Position numbers and translations under genes: made by a program. 64,000 nucleotides of DNA from Pantoea sp. 18069. Lineage in GTDB: Bacteria > Pseudomonadota > Gammaproteobacteria > Burkholderiales > Burkholderiaceae_C. A model generated the notes under the pieces. That model was not told the DNA's origin. It searched no databases and saw only the letters and a list, made by a program, of their open reading frames with translations. Position 1 is the stretch's first letter. Each line of letters begins with the position of its first letter. This document shows positions 1-7,819 of the stretch, piece after piece. Where the stretch lies: the NCBI RefSeq assembly GCF_902706035.1, contig NZ_CACSJA010000010.1, positions 1 through 64,000 of the forward strand, written 5' to 3'.

Positions 1-119
1 CGACCTCCAAGCGCAAGCCCAAGGCTGCTCAGGCCAAAGGCTATGTCGATGGCCGCATCGCCCGCTCACATGTCTCCACTGCTCGTGTGCTTAAACAGGC
101 TTCGGGGAAAAGACCTTGA
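1..119 (+). CDS. C-terminal fragment of an unrecognised protein
   Basis: The third forward frame is open from the left edge to a TGA at 117-119 and gives about 38 residues rich in Lys, Ala and Arg, ending ASGKRP. The 5' part lies outside the window. I recognise no family. It could be the basic tail of a real gene, because the frame is open and the TIR element starts only 15 bases after its stop, but a chance open frame this short cannot be excluded. Confidence 0.35.
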   Translation, partial: TSKRKPKAAQAKGYVDGRIARSHVSTARVLKQASGKRP

Positions 120-133
120 AAGGGATGGTTCTC

Positions 134-400
134 AGAACGTGTTCATGATCTCAACGCGTCGCGTTGGGACGCAATCGGGATGAGTTCGAAGCGCTGGTGC
201 GCAGCTTGCACCGGGGTGCAAGCAAGCTGCAGCGCGAAGAAATCGCCCGATTTCGTCCCAACCCTTCGGGACAGTGCCTTGGCGGGCGGTCTGCGTCGTT
301 GCAGATCCTCGCAATAGCAGGGCTATTGCTGCGGTACTGCGCCTAGCATCCCATCCCGCCAAGGCGCTGTCGCGGCGCGAAGAGATCGTGAACACGTTCT
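134..400. mobile_element. MITE-like 267-bp element with terminal inverted repeats
   Basis: The left end agaacgtgttcatgatctc (134-152) is the inverted complement of the right end gagatcgtgaacacgttct (382-400) at 18 of 19 positions. The interior contains a local palindrome around gcttgcaccggggtgcaagc. No transposase is encoded, and the open frames inside are short and low in information. The left 138 bases recur in inverted orientation at 537-674. Size, TIRs and a second copy fit a miniature inverted-repeat element or a related non-autonomous repeat. No target-site duplication was established. Confidence 0.5.
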
Positions 401-414
401 AAGCCCACCAACGA

Positions 415-447
415 AATCGCCGCAACACGCACTGTGTTGCGGCGATT
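415..447. repeat. perfect 14-bp stem hairpin
   Basis: The arms at 415-428 and 434-447 (aatcgccgcaacac and its complement) enclose a 5-base loop. No T-run follows, so it is not a standard intrinsic terminator. It lies between the TIR element and its inverted partial copy and may belong to the same repeat block. Confidence 0.55.
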
Positions 448-536
448 CGGGCCTGGGAAATTCACTGGTGATTGAGGATGAAGTGCTCTGGCACAGGCGG
501 TTCCCAGATATGGAGCGCATCTTCGGGAGGGTAGTC

Positions 537-674
537 TCCCGAAGGGTTGGGACGAAATCGGGAGATCTCTTCGCGCTGCAGCTTGCTTGCACCCTGGTGC
601 AAGCGGCGCCGCAGCGCTTCGAACTCATCCCGATTGCGCCGCAATGCGACGCGTGGAGATCGCAAACACGTTCT
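537..674. repeat. inverted partial copy of the 134-271 repeat
   Basis: Read on the minus strand, this stretch closely matches 134-271, including the block around tcccgaagggttgggacg, the gcttgcaccctggtgcaagc palindrome and the terminal gagatcgcaaacacgttct (2 of 19 differ from the right TIR of the first element). Its end abuts the stop codon of the porin gene. There it forms a palindrome, acacgttct-t-agaacgtgt, with the last porin codons. Confidence 0.6.
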
Positions 675-1723
675 TAGAACGTGTGCAGCATGCCCAAGTG
701 CACTGCCGTGGCCCGCTGCCCGGCGCTCGGGCCGGCGGCGCCCAGTGCGGCCTGTTCAGCCAGCGCCGGGCCGAGGCGATAGGCCGCCATGTTCTTGTTC
801 GACAAGCGCGCCACATTCACATACAGCGTGGTGCGCTTGGACAGCGAATGCCAGTAGCCCATGCCCAAGGACGAGGCGTCCGCGTTGTTCGCGTCCTTGT
901 GCACATAGGACGCCTTGATCTGGCCCACTCCCACGGGCACGGACGCACCGAGCAGGTAGCCGTTCACGTTGGCCAGACCGTCCACCCTGTTGGTCTGTGC
1001 CTGCGCATGCAGCTTCACGACGGTGAGGTTGTAGGACGCTGCCACCGAAGTCGTGCGGCTGGAGACGGGGCCCCCCGGCAGACCGACGGAAGCCCCGGCA
1101 ACCCGGCTTTGCTCCACGTATGCACCGACGTAAAAAGGTCCGTTGTCGTAGTCGATGCTCACGGCACTCGCCCTGCCGACGGCCTGGCTTTCACCCAGCG
1201 CATGGTACAGGCGTGCCGAGGCGCCGCCCCACTTCGGCGTGATGTATTGGATGGCGTTGTCGTAGCGGAGGGTATATCCGCGCTGTACCTGCAGAAGGTA
1301 TGGCTGGCCCCCCGGGCCAAACCGCAGGAACGGATCCGCGCGCAGCGATTGCCACAGGCCAGGCGCCCATTGGCTTCCCAACTGCAGCGAACCCAGCCGG
1401 GGGTTGCTCAGGCCCACATAGGATTCGCGGTTGAAGAATTTGCCGGCGTCGGTGGCTGCGCCCGTGTCCGCCTGGAAGCCTGACTCCAGCTTGAAGTAGG
1501 CCCTGTAGCCATCACCCAGGTCTTCGCTGCCGCGTACACCCCACAGTGAAGCATCGCTGGTCATCGCGGTCAGGTGCGACGATGAACGCGTGGGCGTGGA
1601 GCCATAGCTCAGATGTTCGACGCCGACGTTGAGGCGGCCGTACAGCGTGACGTTCGATTGCGCGTAAATGGAAAACGGAAAGGTAGCAGCTGCGGCTGCC
1701 ATGGCGAGCACGGATTTCTTCAC
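674..1723 (-). CDS. Gram-negative porin (OmpC-like, Burkholderiales type)
   Basis: This 349-residue outer-membrane protein should form a trimeric beta-barrel diffusion pore for small hydrophilic solutes. The N-terminus is a clear signal peptide (MKKSVLAMAAAAATFPF, then a likely cleavage after YAQ), followed by NVTLYGRLNVGVE, the first strand typical of Burkholderiales porins. Alternating hydrophobic/polar strands run through the chain, and it ends in Phe (MLHTF), the outer-membrane assembly signal. The start is GTG at 1723, preceded by GGAGAC at 1727-1732. Its neighbours are uptake and catabolic genes, so it may admit their substrate, but specificity cannot be read from the sequence. The stop codon touches the repeat at 537-674. 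Confidence 0.93.
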   Translation of the reverse strand: MKKSVLAMAAAAATFPFSIYAQSNVTLYGRLNVGVEHLSYGSTPTRSSSHLTAMTSDASLWGVRGSEDLGDGYRAYFKLESGFQADTGAATDAGKFFNRESYVGLSNPRLGSLQLGSQWAPGLWQSLRADPFLRFGPGGQPYLLQVQRGYTLRYDNAIQYITPKWGGASARLYHALGESQAVGRASAVSIDYDNGPFYVGAYVEQSRVAGASVGLPGGPVSSRTTSVAASYNLTVVKLHAQAQTNRVDGLANVNGYLLGASVPVGVGQIKASYVHKDANNADASSLGMGYWHSLSKRTTLYVNVARLSNKNMAAYRLGPALAEQAALGAAGPSAGQRATAVHLGMLHTF

Positions 1724-1835
1724 TTTGTCTCCTTATGTTGTGAGCCGCTGCACGTGGTTGCAAGCGACTGGGTCCCGAAGATAGGGAGTGAAGGTGTTCC
1801 GGAATAGATGACGAAATCGTCTGTCCGATATCGCT

Positions 1836-1878
1836 GGCGCATCGGCTTGACGCAGGGGACGCATCAAGCCGATGCGCC
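1836..1878. promoter_or_regulatory. 15-bp perfect inverted repeat between porin and amidohydrolase genes
   Basis: The arm ggcgcatcggcttga at 1836-1850 is exactly complementary to tcaagccgatgcgcc at 1864-1878, with a 13-base spacer. It lies between two divergent starts (1723 minus, 1995 plus) with no following T-run. It could be a regulator binding site or a transcript hairpin; the sequence does not decide. Confidence 0.5.
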
Positions 1879-1994
1879 GCTCCCGTGAGGCCGTGCAGAG
1901 CGATTCAGAATCAGTGGCGCCTGCGCGTTTTTGTTATCTACCGGCAACCCCTCCGGGCGCTTAGAGTTCTTGCAGTAGGAGACATTGAAAACCC

Positions 1995-3032
1995 ATGAAC
2001 ACGACTGCAAAGCCCACCAAGATCGACATCTACAACCACGTCATGCCGCCCGCCTACCTGGAGCTGGTGAACCGCCATGGCAAGGAGCCTGGCATGGTCC
2101 GGCGCATGAATTCCCTGCGCATGCTTTGGGACATGGAGGCCCGTGTGAAGATGCTGGACCAGTGGCCCGAGGTGCGCCAGGTCATCACCTGTGCGGTGCC
2201 TTCGCCCGAGATGCTGGGAGGACCCGATGTCTCGCCGGGATTCGCCCGGGTTGCCAACGAGGGAATGGCTGACATTTGTCGCCAATGGCCCCACAAGTTC
2301 CCGGCCTTCGTTGCTTCATTGCCGATGAACAACCCGGCGGCCGCGCTCGACGAGATGGACTACGCGATCGAGGTACTCGGTGCCAAGGGCGTGCAGATCC
2401 TGACCAGCATCAATGGCAGCGCCCTGGACGGGCCGGAGGTGTTCCAGATCTTCGAGCGCGTGACCAAGAAGCATGGAATGCCGGTGTGGATGCACCCCAC
2501 GCGGCCGGCCAGCAGGGCGGACTACCCCGACGAGGACAAGTCCCAGTACGAGATATGGCAGGTGCTGGGCTGGCCCGTGGAGACCAGCGTCGCCATGGCC
2601 CGCATGGTGTTCTCGGGGCTGCTTGAAAAGCTGCCGGACCTTCGCCTGATCACGCACCACTGCGGCGGCATGCTGCCCTATTTTTCCGGCCGCGCCGAAA
2701 CGCTGTGGGCCCAGCTGGGCAGCCGCAGCATCGATGGCTCGGACGCCGATGCGCTCAAACGTCTGTCCAAGCCGCCGATGGAATACTTCAAGATGTTCTA
2801 TGGCGACACGGTGCTCGGCGGATCGAGCTCCGCGCTGCGCTGCGGTCTGGATTTCTTCGGCGCCGACCACGTGGTGTTTGCCAGCGATTGCCCCTTCGAT
2901 CCCGAAGGAGGGCCCATGTTCATCCGCGAGGGCATCCGTTCCATCGAAGACCTGGACCTGAACGAAAGCGATGCGCGCAAGCTGTACTTCGGCAACGCGT
3001 ATAAATTGCTCGGGATGCACGGCGACTGCTAG
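1995..3032 (+). CDS. amidohydrolase-2 family (ACMSD-like) hydrolase or decarboxylase
   Basis: This 345-residue protein belongs to the amidohydrolase-related family that includes aminocarboxymuconate-semialdehyde decarboxylase and other non-oxidative decarboxylases of aromatic acids. Recognisable metal-site segments are WMHP (His167), THHCGG (His221/222) and ASDCPF (Asp298). The N-terminal strand reads DIYNHVMPP where family members usually carry HxH or ExH, so the first ligand position is Tyr13, with His15 retained. ATG 1995 is preceded by GGAGAC at 1978-1983. It lies upstream of a LysR gene and near a hydrolase, dehydrogenases and transporters, consistent with a catabolic step. The substrate is unknown. 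Confidence 0.85.
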   Translation: MNTTAKPTKIDIYNHVMPPAYLELVNRHGKEPGMVRRMNSLRMLWDMEARVKMLDQWPEVRQVITCAVPSPEMLGGPDVSPGFARVANEGMADICRQWPHKFPAFVASLPMNNPAAALDEMDYAIEVLGAKGVQILTSINGSALDGPEVFQIFERVTKKHGMPVWMHPTRPASRADYPDEDKSQYEIWQVLGWPVETSVAMARMVFSGLLEKLPDLRLITHHCGGMLPYFSGRAETLWAQLGSRSIDGSDADALKRLSKPPMEYFKMFYGDTVLGGSSSALRCGLDFFGADHVVFASDCPFDPEGGPMFIREGIRSIEDLDLNESDARKLYFGNAYKLLGMHGDC

Positions 3033-3158
3033 AAGCACTGCGGCCTTCGGGTCGCTCGTGCGGGATTCTCCGGATGCCAGGCGCACATGGGAGGATCGAT
3101 AATTTCAGGCTTTCTCCCCTTTCCCCCCCCATAGTGCATCCACCGCCAAGATCCGCCA

Positions 3159-4064
3159 GTGAAGTTCAACTCGATTCGTGATTTTCTGGCGGTAGCGGAA
3201 CGTGGAAGTTTGCGTGCCGCAGCGCGCCAGCTCGGGCTCGCGCAGCCGGCCATGACGCGCAGTATTCAAGAGCTGGAAAAGGAGCTCGGTGCGGTCTTGT
3301 TCGAGCGCCGTGCGAAGGGCGTTCAACTTACGTCCATGGGAGAGGTATTCCTGCGGCGCGCAAAGGCGGTGCGAAGCGAGTTCCAGCGTGCCCAGGATGA
3401 GATTGAACAGCTCCAGGGCGCGACGCGCGGGCACATCCGGATGTGCCTTTCTAGCGTTTCCCACATGGCCTTGCTTCCCAATGCCATGGGGCCATTCAGG
3501 CAGGCCTTTCCCAACGTGACGCTTGACCTGTTCGACGCGGTCTTGCCGCGGGTCGAGCTGGAGCTGATTGGTGGGACGATGGACTTCTACATCGGCCCCA
3601 TCCTCGGAGAGGTTTCCGGCGAGCTGACGGTGGAGAAGCTCTTTGACAACAAGCGCGTAATACTTGGCCGAAAAGGGCATCCTCTGTCATCCGCGAGATC
3701 GTTGCATGACCTCGTGGACGCCGAATGGGTCAGCACTTCGGTGACGCATCGTGCAGAGGATGAGCTGTCGCCATTGTTCAAGCAGCACGGCCTGCCTGCT
3801 CCCAGGCTGGTGGTGCAGGGCCACTCTGCATTGACCTTCTTTTTCGTGGTGGCGCATTCCGACCTGCTGACGATGCTTCCTCAGCAGTGGGCTCAGGTGC
3901 CCTTGTTCAAGGGCTTCCTGCAGCCGATCGACGTGCAGGAGTCATTGGCCGCGCCTCCCATCTGCATTGTCCGCCGTACGGGCCTGCCCCTCACACCTGC
4001 GGCCGAATACTTCTGCGACATGATCCGCCGGGCCGCAATGCACATGGACTTCGTGGCGCATTGA
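3159..4064 (+). CDS. LysR-family transcriptional regulator
   Basis: The product has 301 residues, normal for the family. The N-terminal winged helix-turn-helix is plain: FNSIRDFLAVAERGSLRAAA, then LGLAQPAMTRSIQELEKELG and FERRAKGVQLT. A periplasmic-binding-protein-like effector domain follows from about residue 90. The likely start is GTG 3159. It is downstream of the ACMSD-like gene on the same strand and upstream of a hydrolase/Bug pair, so either could be its target. Because the family usually acts divergently or in cis, a role in this catabolic cluster is an inference. Confidence 0.93.
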   Translation: MKFNSIRDFLAVAERGSLRAAARQLGLAQPAMTRSIQELEKELGAVLFERRAKGVQLTSMGEVFLRRAKAVRSEFQRAQDEIEQLQGATRGHIRMCLSSVSHMALLPNAMGPFRQAFPNVTLDLFDAVLPRVELELIGGTMDFYIGPILGEVSGELTVEKLFDNKRVILGRKGHPLSSARSLHDLVDAEWVSTSVTHRAEDELSPLFKQHGLPAPRLVVQGHSALTFFFVVAHSDLLTMLPQQWAQVPLFKGFLQPIDVQESLAAPPICIVRRTGLPLTPAAEYFCDMIRRAAMHMDFVAH

Positions 4065-4214
4065 GGCGGTAGCGCTCGCTGCGATGCAATCGCGGCATCG
4101 GTTCTTCATCTTTCTCATCTGTCCGTTGTTCTTCCGAGGCCTTACGCTGCACCTTCGGTGGGTGAGTGTGCGCCTGCGCATTGCCCGGCAAGTATTTCAA
4201 CGGAGACAAAAAGC

Positions 4215-5114
4215 ATGAATACATCCTCATTTCAACCGGGCCATGCCGCCAAGGTCGCTGGCGATCTGACGGGGCGGGTGCGGCTGCCAGGCAGCGGCAT
4301 CAACCGCCCGCCGCTGCCGCTCGTCGTGGCATTGCACGGCGGCACCTATACCTCGCGCTACTTCGATGTCCCGGGCGCATCGCTTCTGGATTGCGCGGCG
4401 GCCAACGGCATCCCCGTCGTGGCGCTGGATCGCCCGGGTTACGGCGCCAGCCCCGCGCTGCCTGCCGGGCAAAGCACGGTGAAAGGGCAAGCCACCTATC
4501 TGCTGAAGGCCCTGGAAGACTGCTGGCAGCGCTATGGCGAAGGCACCCGGGGGATTTTTCTGATCGGCCACTCCATCGGTGGTGCCATCGCTGCCAGCAT
4601 CGCTGCACAGGCGGCCAGCGCTTCCCCCGCCTTCCCGTTGCTGGGCTTGGCCTTGTCGGGCATGTGCCTGAAGACGCCTCCCGAGCACAAGCCGCTGTGG
4701 GAAAGCCTGCCGGACACTCCTACCGTGGAAATGCCTGGGCCCGTCAAGGTGCAGATGATGTTCGGCCCGGCGGGGAGCTACCACCCTGCCATCGTCGAAG
4801 CCAGCCAGGCAGCGGACGCGCCCGCGCCCAAGGCCGAACTCGTGGACATCGTCAGTACCTGGACCGCCAACGCACCCGCGACGCTGGCCGCCATCCGCGT
4901 GCCGGTGCATTACCGCCAGTCGGCGCAGGATCCGCTCTGGATCATGGGGGCCGCAGAGGTGGACGGATTTGCCAGGGCACTTGAAAATTCGCCCCGCGTG
5001 GATGCCGCCATGGTCCAGCAAACGGGGCATTGCATGGATTTCCATCACTATGGCCACTCGCTGCAACTGCAGCAACTGGCATTCGCGCTGCAGTGCGCAT
5101 GCGAGGCCGCATGA
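4215..5114 (+). CDS. alpha/beta hydrolase
   Basis: The product has 299 residues. The nucleophile elbow GHSIGG puts Ser at residue 120, and a C-terminal GHCMDFH provides the expected catalytic His near residue 272. The oxyanion segment LHGGTY is near residue 40. An upstream in-frame start exists, but ATG 4215 is preferred because GGAGAC at 4202-4207 sits 7 bases before it. Its stop overlaps the start of the next gene (ATGA, 5111-5114), so the hydrolase and a Bug receptor are translated as a pair. That suggests it acts on the compound the receptor captures. The substrate cannot be assigned; esters or ring-cleavage C-C bonds are possible. Confidence 0.85.
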   Translation: MNTSSFQPGHAAKVAGDLTGRVRLPGSGINRPPLPLVVALHGGTYTSRYFDVPGASLLDCAAANGIPVVALDRPGYGASPALPAGQSTVKGQATYLLKALEDCWQRYGEGTRGIFLIGHSIGGAIAASIAAQAASASPAFPLLGLALSGMCLKTPPEHKPLWESLPDTPTVEMPGPVKVQMMFGPAGSYHPAIVEASQAADAPAPKAELVDIVSTWTANAPATLAAIRVPVHYRQSAQDPLWIMGAAEVDGFARALENSPRVDAAMVQQTGHCMDFHHYGHSLQLQQLAFALQCACEAA

Positions 5115-6106
5115 GAACAATCCGCAGAAGGCATCTGCTTGCGTGCCTGGCTGTCTCGGGCAGCTTGCTTGGGGGCGCCTTGAGCGCCAATGCGCAAAAT
5201 CGTGCGCCTTTCCCCGCCAAGGCGGTCACGCTGGTCGTTCCATTCACGCCTGGCAGCGGCAGCGACACCATCGCCCGCCTGATCGGCCCGCACCTTGCTG
5301 CCAAATGGGGGCAGCCGGTGGTGGTGGACAACAAGCCCGGTGCCAGCGGCAGCCTGGGCACGCAAGCGGTTGCCCGGGCCGAGCCGGACGGCCACACGCT
5401 GCTGATGGCGATCAACACGCACACCATGACGCCGGCAGTCCAGCCCAGTCAGCCCTATGACGCGGTACGCGATTTCGCCGCCGTGGCCAAGCTGGCGGAG
5501 GCCAACTTCGTGCTCGCCGTGCATCCAGGCTTGCCGGCACAGGATGTGAAGTCGCTCATTGCGCTGGCCAAAAGCCAGCCAGGCCGGCTCAACTACGCAA
5601 CGCCGGGAAATGGCACGCCCCACCATCTGGCCATGGAGCTGTTCAAGTCGGACAACGGGCTCTTCGTGGTCCACGTTCCCTACCGCGGCATCGCCAATGC
5701 CACCACCGACCTGATCGGCGGCCAGGTGCAGATGATGTTCGGGTCTGTCCCCTCCCTGCGCACGCAGATACAGGCGGGGCGCGTGAAGGCCCTGGCCGTG
5801 ACGGGGGAGGGGCGCAGTGAGCTTCTGCCCGCGGTGCACACGTTCCGCGAGCAGGGCTATCCCGCGATGGATGCGGTGGACGCCTGGTATGCCGTGCTGG
5901 CGCCGGCGCGCACGCCTGCCGACCTGGTGCAGCGCCTGAACCATGATTTTGTCGAGGCGATGAACCGTGCCGACGTGAAGGCCGAGATGGCCAAGCAGGG
6001 CTTGCGCGTCAGTACGGGCACGCCAGCCCAGATCACCGCGCTGATCGGCAGCGATGCGGCCCGGTGGAAGGCGGTCGTGCAACGGGCAGGCATCACTCCC
6101 GACTGA
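5111..6106 (+). CDS. Bug-family tripartite tricarboxylate transporter substrate-binding protein
   Basis: The 331-residue periplasmic receptor has a twin-arginine-flavoured signal peptide (MRTIRRRHLLACLAVSGSLL, with cleavage after ANAQ) and the family's opening strand FPAKAVTLVVPFTPGSGSD. Further family segments are NKPGASGSLGTQ and YATPGNGTPHHLAMELF. Bug proteins bind small carboxylates or related anions, and many act without a neighbouring membrane component. None is present here. The start at 5111 is fixed by the 4-base overlap with the hydrolase stop. A longer in-frame extension to 5030 would overlap the hydrolase and is rejected. Confidence 0.92.
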   Translation: MRTIRRRHLLACLAVSGSLLGGALSANAQNRAPFPAKAVTLVVPFTPGSGSDTIARLIGPHLAAKWGQPVVVDNKPGASGSLGTQAVARAEPDGHTLLMAINTHTMTPAVQPSQPYDAVRDFAAVAKLAEANFVLAVHPGLPAQDVKSLIALAKSQPGRLNYATPGNGTPHHLAMELFKSDNGLFVVHVPYRGIANATTDLIGGQVQMMFGSVPSLRTQIQAGRVKALAVTGEGRSELLPAVHTFREQGYPAMDAVDAWYAVLAPARTPADLVQRLNHDFVEAMNRADVKAEMAKQGLRVSTGTPAQITALIGSDAARWKAVVQRAGITPD

Positions 6107-6149
6107 ATCGGCCGGCGCGGGGCTTCGCTGCTGCGCCGGATGGAGAAAG

Positions 6150-6184
6150 AATGCCAGTCAGGCCATCGCCGACTGGCATTTTTG
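6150..6184 (+). terminator. intrinsic terminator after the hydrolase-Bug pair
   Basis: The arms aatgccagtc (6150-6159) and gactggcatt (6171-6180) form a 10-bp stem followed by a T-run. It lies between convergent genes, and the matching A-rich left flank may let it work in both directions. Confidence 0.75.
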
Positions 6185-6321
6185 TTGGCAGCTGCGATCT
6201 GCCTGCATGGCGTGGACCGCGCCAAAAGCGCGAATGCCCCTGGATGCGCCATTGCACCAGGGGCAGGTTCGGGTTTTCTGTGTCTGCAATACGCGCTGCG
6301 GTGATGCGCCGCAGAAAGGCC

Positions 6322-7782
6322 TTACACGGGATAGTGGAGCGCGCCTTGCGTGAGCGTGGTGAGGCGGATCTCGGTGAAGTCCTCGATGGCGTAGTGGCCG
6401 GAGCGTCCCCACCCGCTGTCCTTCACGCCCCCATTGGGCATGGCAGGCTCTCCGGCCATGGTGGCGCCATTGATGTGCACCATGCCGCAGTCGAAGCGTT
6501 CTGCGAGCGCGAGACCTCGCTGGGCATCACGGGTCAGGATGCCGGCGCAAAGTCCGTAGGGCGTCGCCAGCGCTTGCGACATGGCGTCCTCGGTGCTGTC
6601 AACGGCTTGGACAATCAGGACCGGGCCAAAGGTTTCTTCGCATGTGAGCTTGGCCTGGGCCGGCACGTCCACCAGGATCGTGGGTTCATAGACGCGGCCA
6701 TTCGCTTTTCCTCCCGTCACCACGCGCGCGCCCAAAGCCACAGCCTCGTCCACGCGCTGGCTTACCTGGGCCAGCGCCCTGTCATTGATGAGTGGGCCGA
6801 TCACGGTGCCCGGCAGAGCTGGATCGCCAGCAGGCAATGACCTGGTCTTGGCCGCCAGGCGATCCACGAAAACGTCGGCGATGGAGCGATCGACCAGCAC
6901 CTTGCGCGTGTTCATGCAGATTTGACCTTGGTGGAAGAAGGCGCCGAAGGCCGTGGTGTTGACTGCCTGATCGATGTCCGCGTCTTCCAGCACCAGCAGG
7001 GGGTTGTAGCCGCCCAGCTCCAGCACGATGCGTTTGAGGGCCCGTCCCGCGCGCTCGGCCAGCATGCGCCCGGTGGCCGAAGAGCCGGTGAAGTTGATGC
7101 TGCGCACATGCGGGCTTTCAAAGAAGGCGTCGGCAATGGGGGCCGCTTCGCCGGGGCCGTGCGTCACCACGTTGAATGTGCCGGCGGGAAATCCGGCTTC
7201 CTCCAGCACTTCGGCCAGTACCAGCCCGGCCGACAAGGGTGCCTCCTCGGAAGGCTTGAGCACCATGGTGTTGCCAAAGGCCATGGGCAGCACCACCGTG
7301 CGCCAGGCCAGGCAGAATGCGCCGTTCCAGGGCGCAAAGCCGGCCACCACCCCCAAGGGCTTGCGCACGGCCATCGCGAACCGGCCCGGGGTGTCGCTGC
7401 GCAGCACATCCCCCACGGGCCGGTACCCCCAGTTGGCGGCTTGGCGCAGGAGGTCTACGGACCAGCGGATCTGAAAGCGCGCAAAGCCCGAGGCGGTTCC
7501 GGTTTCTGCCGCCAGCAGGCGCACGAAATCTTCGGTGCGGCGCTCCACGATGTCGGCCGCCGCGAGGAACAGCCGCTGCCGCTGCCCGGGAGGCATTGCG
7601 GCCCATGCGGGAAATGCGGCGTGGGCGGCATCGATGGCCGCCTGCGCATGCTGCCGTGTGCCGGCGGCCACCTGCGCCACCACTTCGTTCGTGAACGGAT
7701 TGTGGTCCGGGAAGGTCGCGGAATCGGGGGCGCTCCAGCGGCCTCCAATGAAGTGGGTCGTGTGCTCGAGAATTTTTGACAT
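6322..7782 (-). CDS. NAD(P)-dependent aldehyde dehydrogenase
   Basis: This 486-residue member of the ALDH superfamily has the Glu motif LELGGYNP, the nucleophile Cys in FHQGQICMNTRK, the cofactor-loop Ser/Gly in NFTGSSATG, and the C-terminal EETFGPVL. The HQGQICM signature and overall length resemble aromatic aldehyde dehydrogenases (vanillin, benzaldehyde or salicylaldehyde type) more than the CoA-acylating group. It oxidises an aldehyde to its acid in the cytoplasm. The start is ATG 7782 with GGAGAC at 7786-7791. An iron-type alcohol dehydrogenase lies immediately upstream on the same strand, so the pair could take an alcohol to an acid. Confidence 0.92.
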   Translation of the reverse strand: MSKILEHTTHFIGGRWSAPDSATFPDHNPFTNEVVAQVAAGTRQHAQAAIDAAHAAFPAWAAMPPGQRQRLFLAAADIVERRTEDFVRLLAAETGTASGFARFQIRWSVDLLRQAANWGYRPVGDVLRSDTPGRFAMAVRKPLGVVAGFAPWNGAFCLAWRTVVLPMAFGNTMVLKPSEEAPLSAGLVLAEVLEEAGFPAGTFNVVTHGPGEAAPIADAFFESPHVRSINFTGSSATGRMLAERAGRALKRIVLELGGYNPLLVLEDADIDQAVNTTAFGAFFHQGQICMNTRKVLVDRSIADVFVDRLAAKTRSLPAGDPALPGTVIGPLINDRALAQVSQRVDEAVALGARVVTGGKANGRVYEPTILVDVPAQAKLTCEETFGPVLIVQAVDSTEDAMSQALATPYGLCAGILTRDAQRGLALAERFDCGMVHINGATMAGEPAMPNGGVKDSGWGRSGHYAIEDFTEIRLTTLTQGALHYPV

Positions 7783-7819
7783 TTTGTCTCCGGTTCAGGT
7801 GTTGTGGTGTTCGAAAGGG

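Noticed and set aside
132..665. Several short open frames inside the repeat elements at the left edge
   Set aside because: They are mirror images of each other owing to the inverted repeat. They have no ribosome binding site and no family similarity.
587..1483. 298-residue open frame on the plus strand opposite the porin
   Set aside because: It is a GC-rich antisense shadow. The minus strand encodes a clear porin with signal peptide and terminal Phe.
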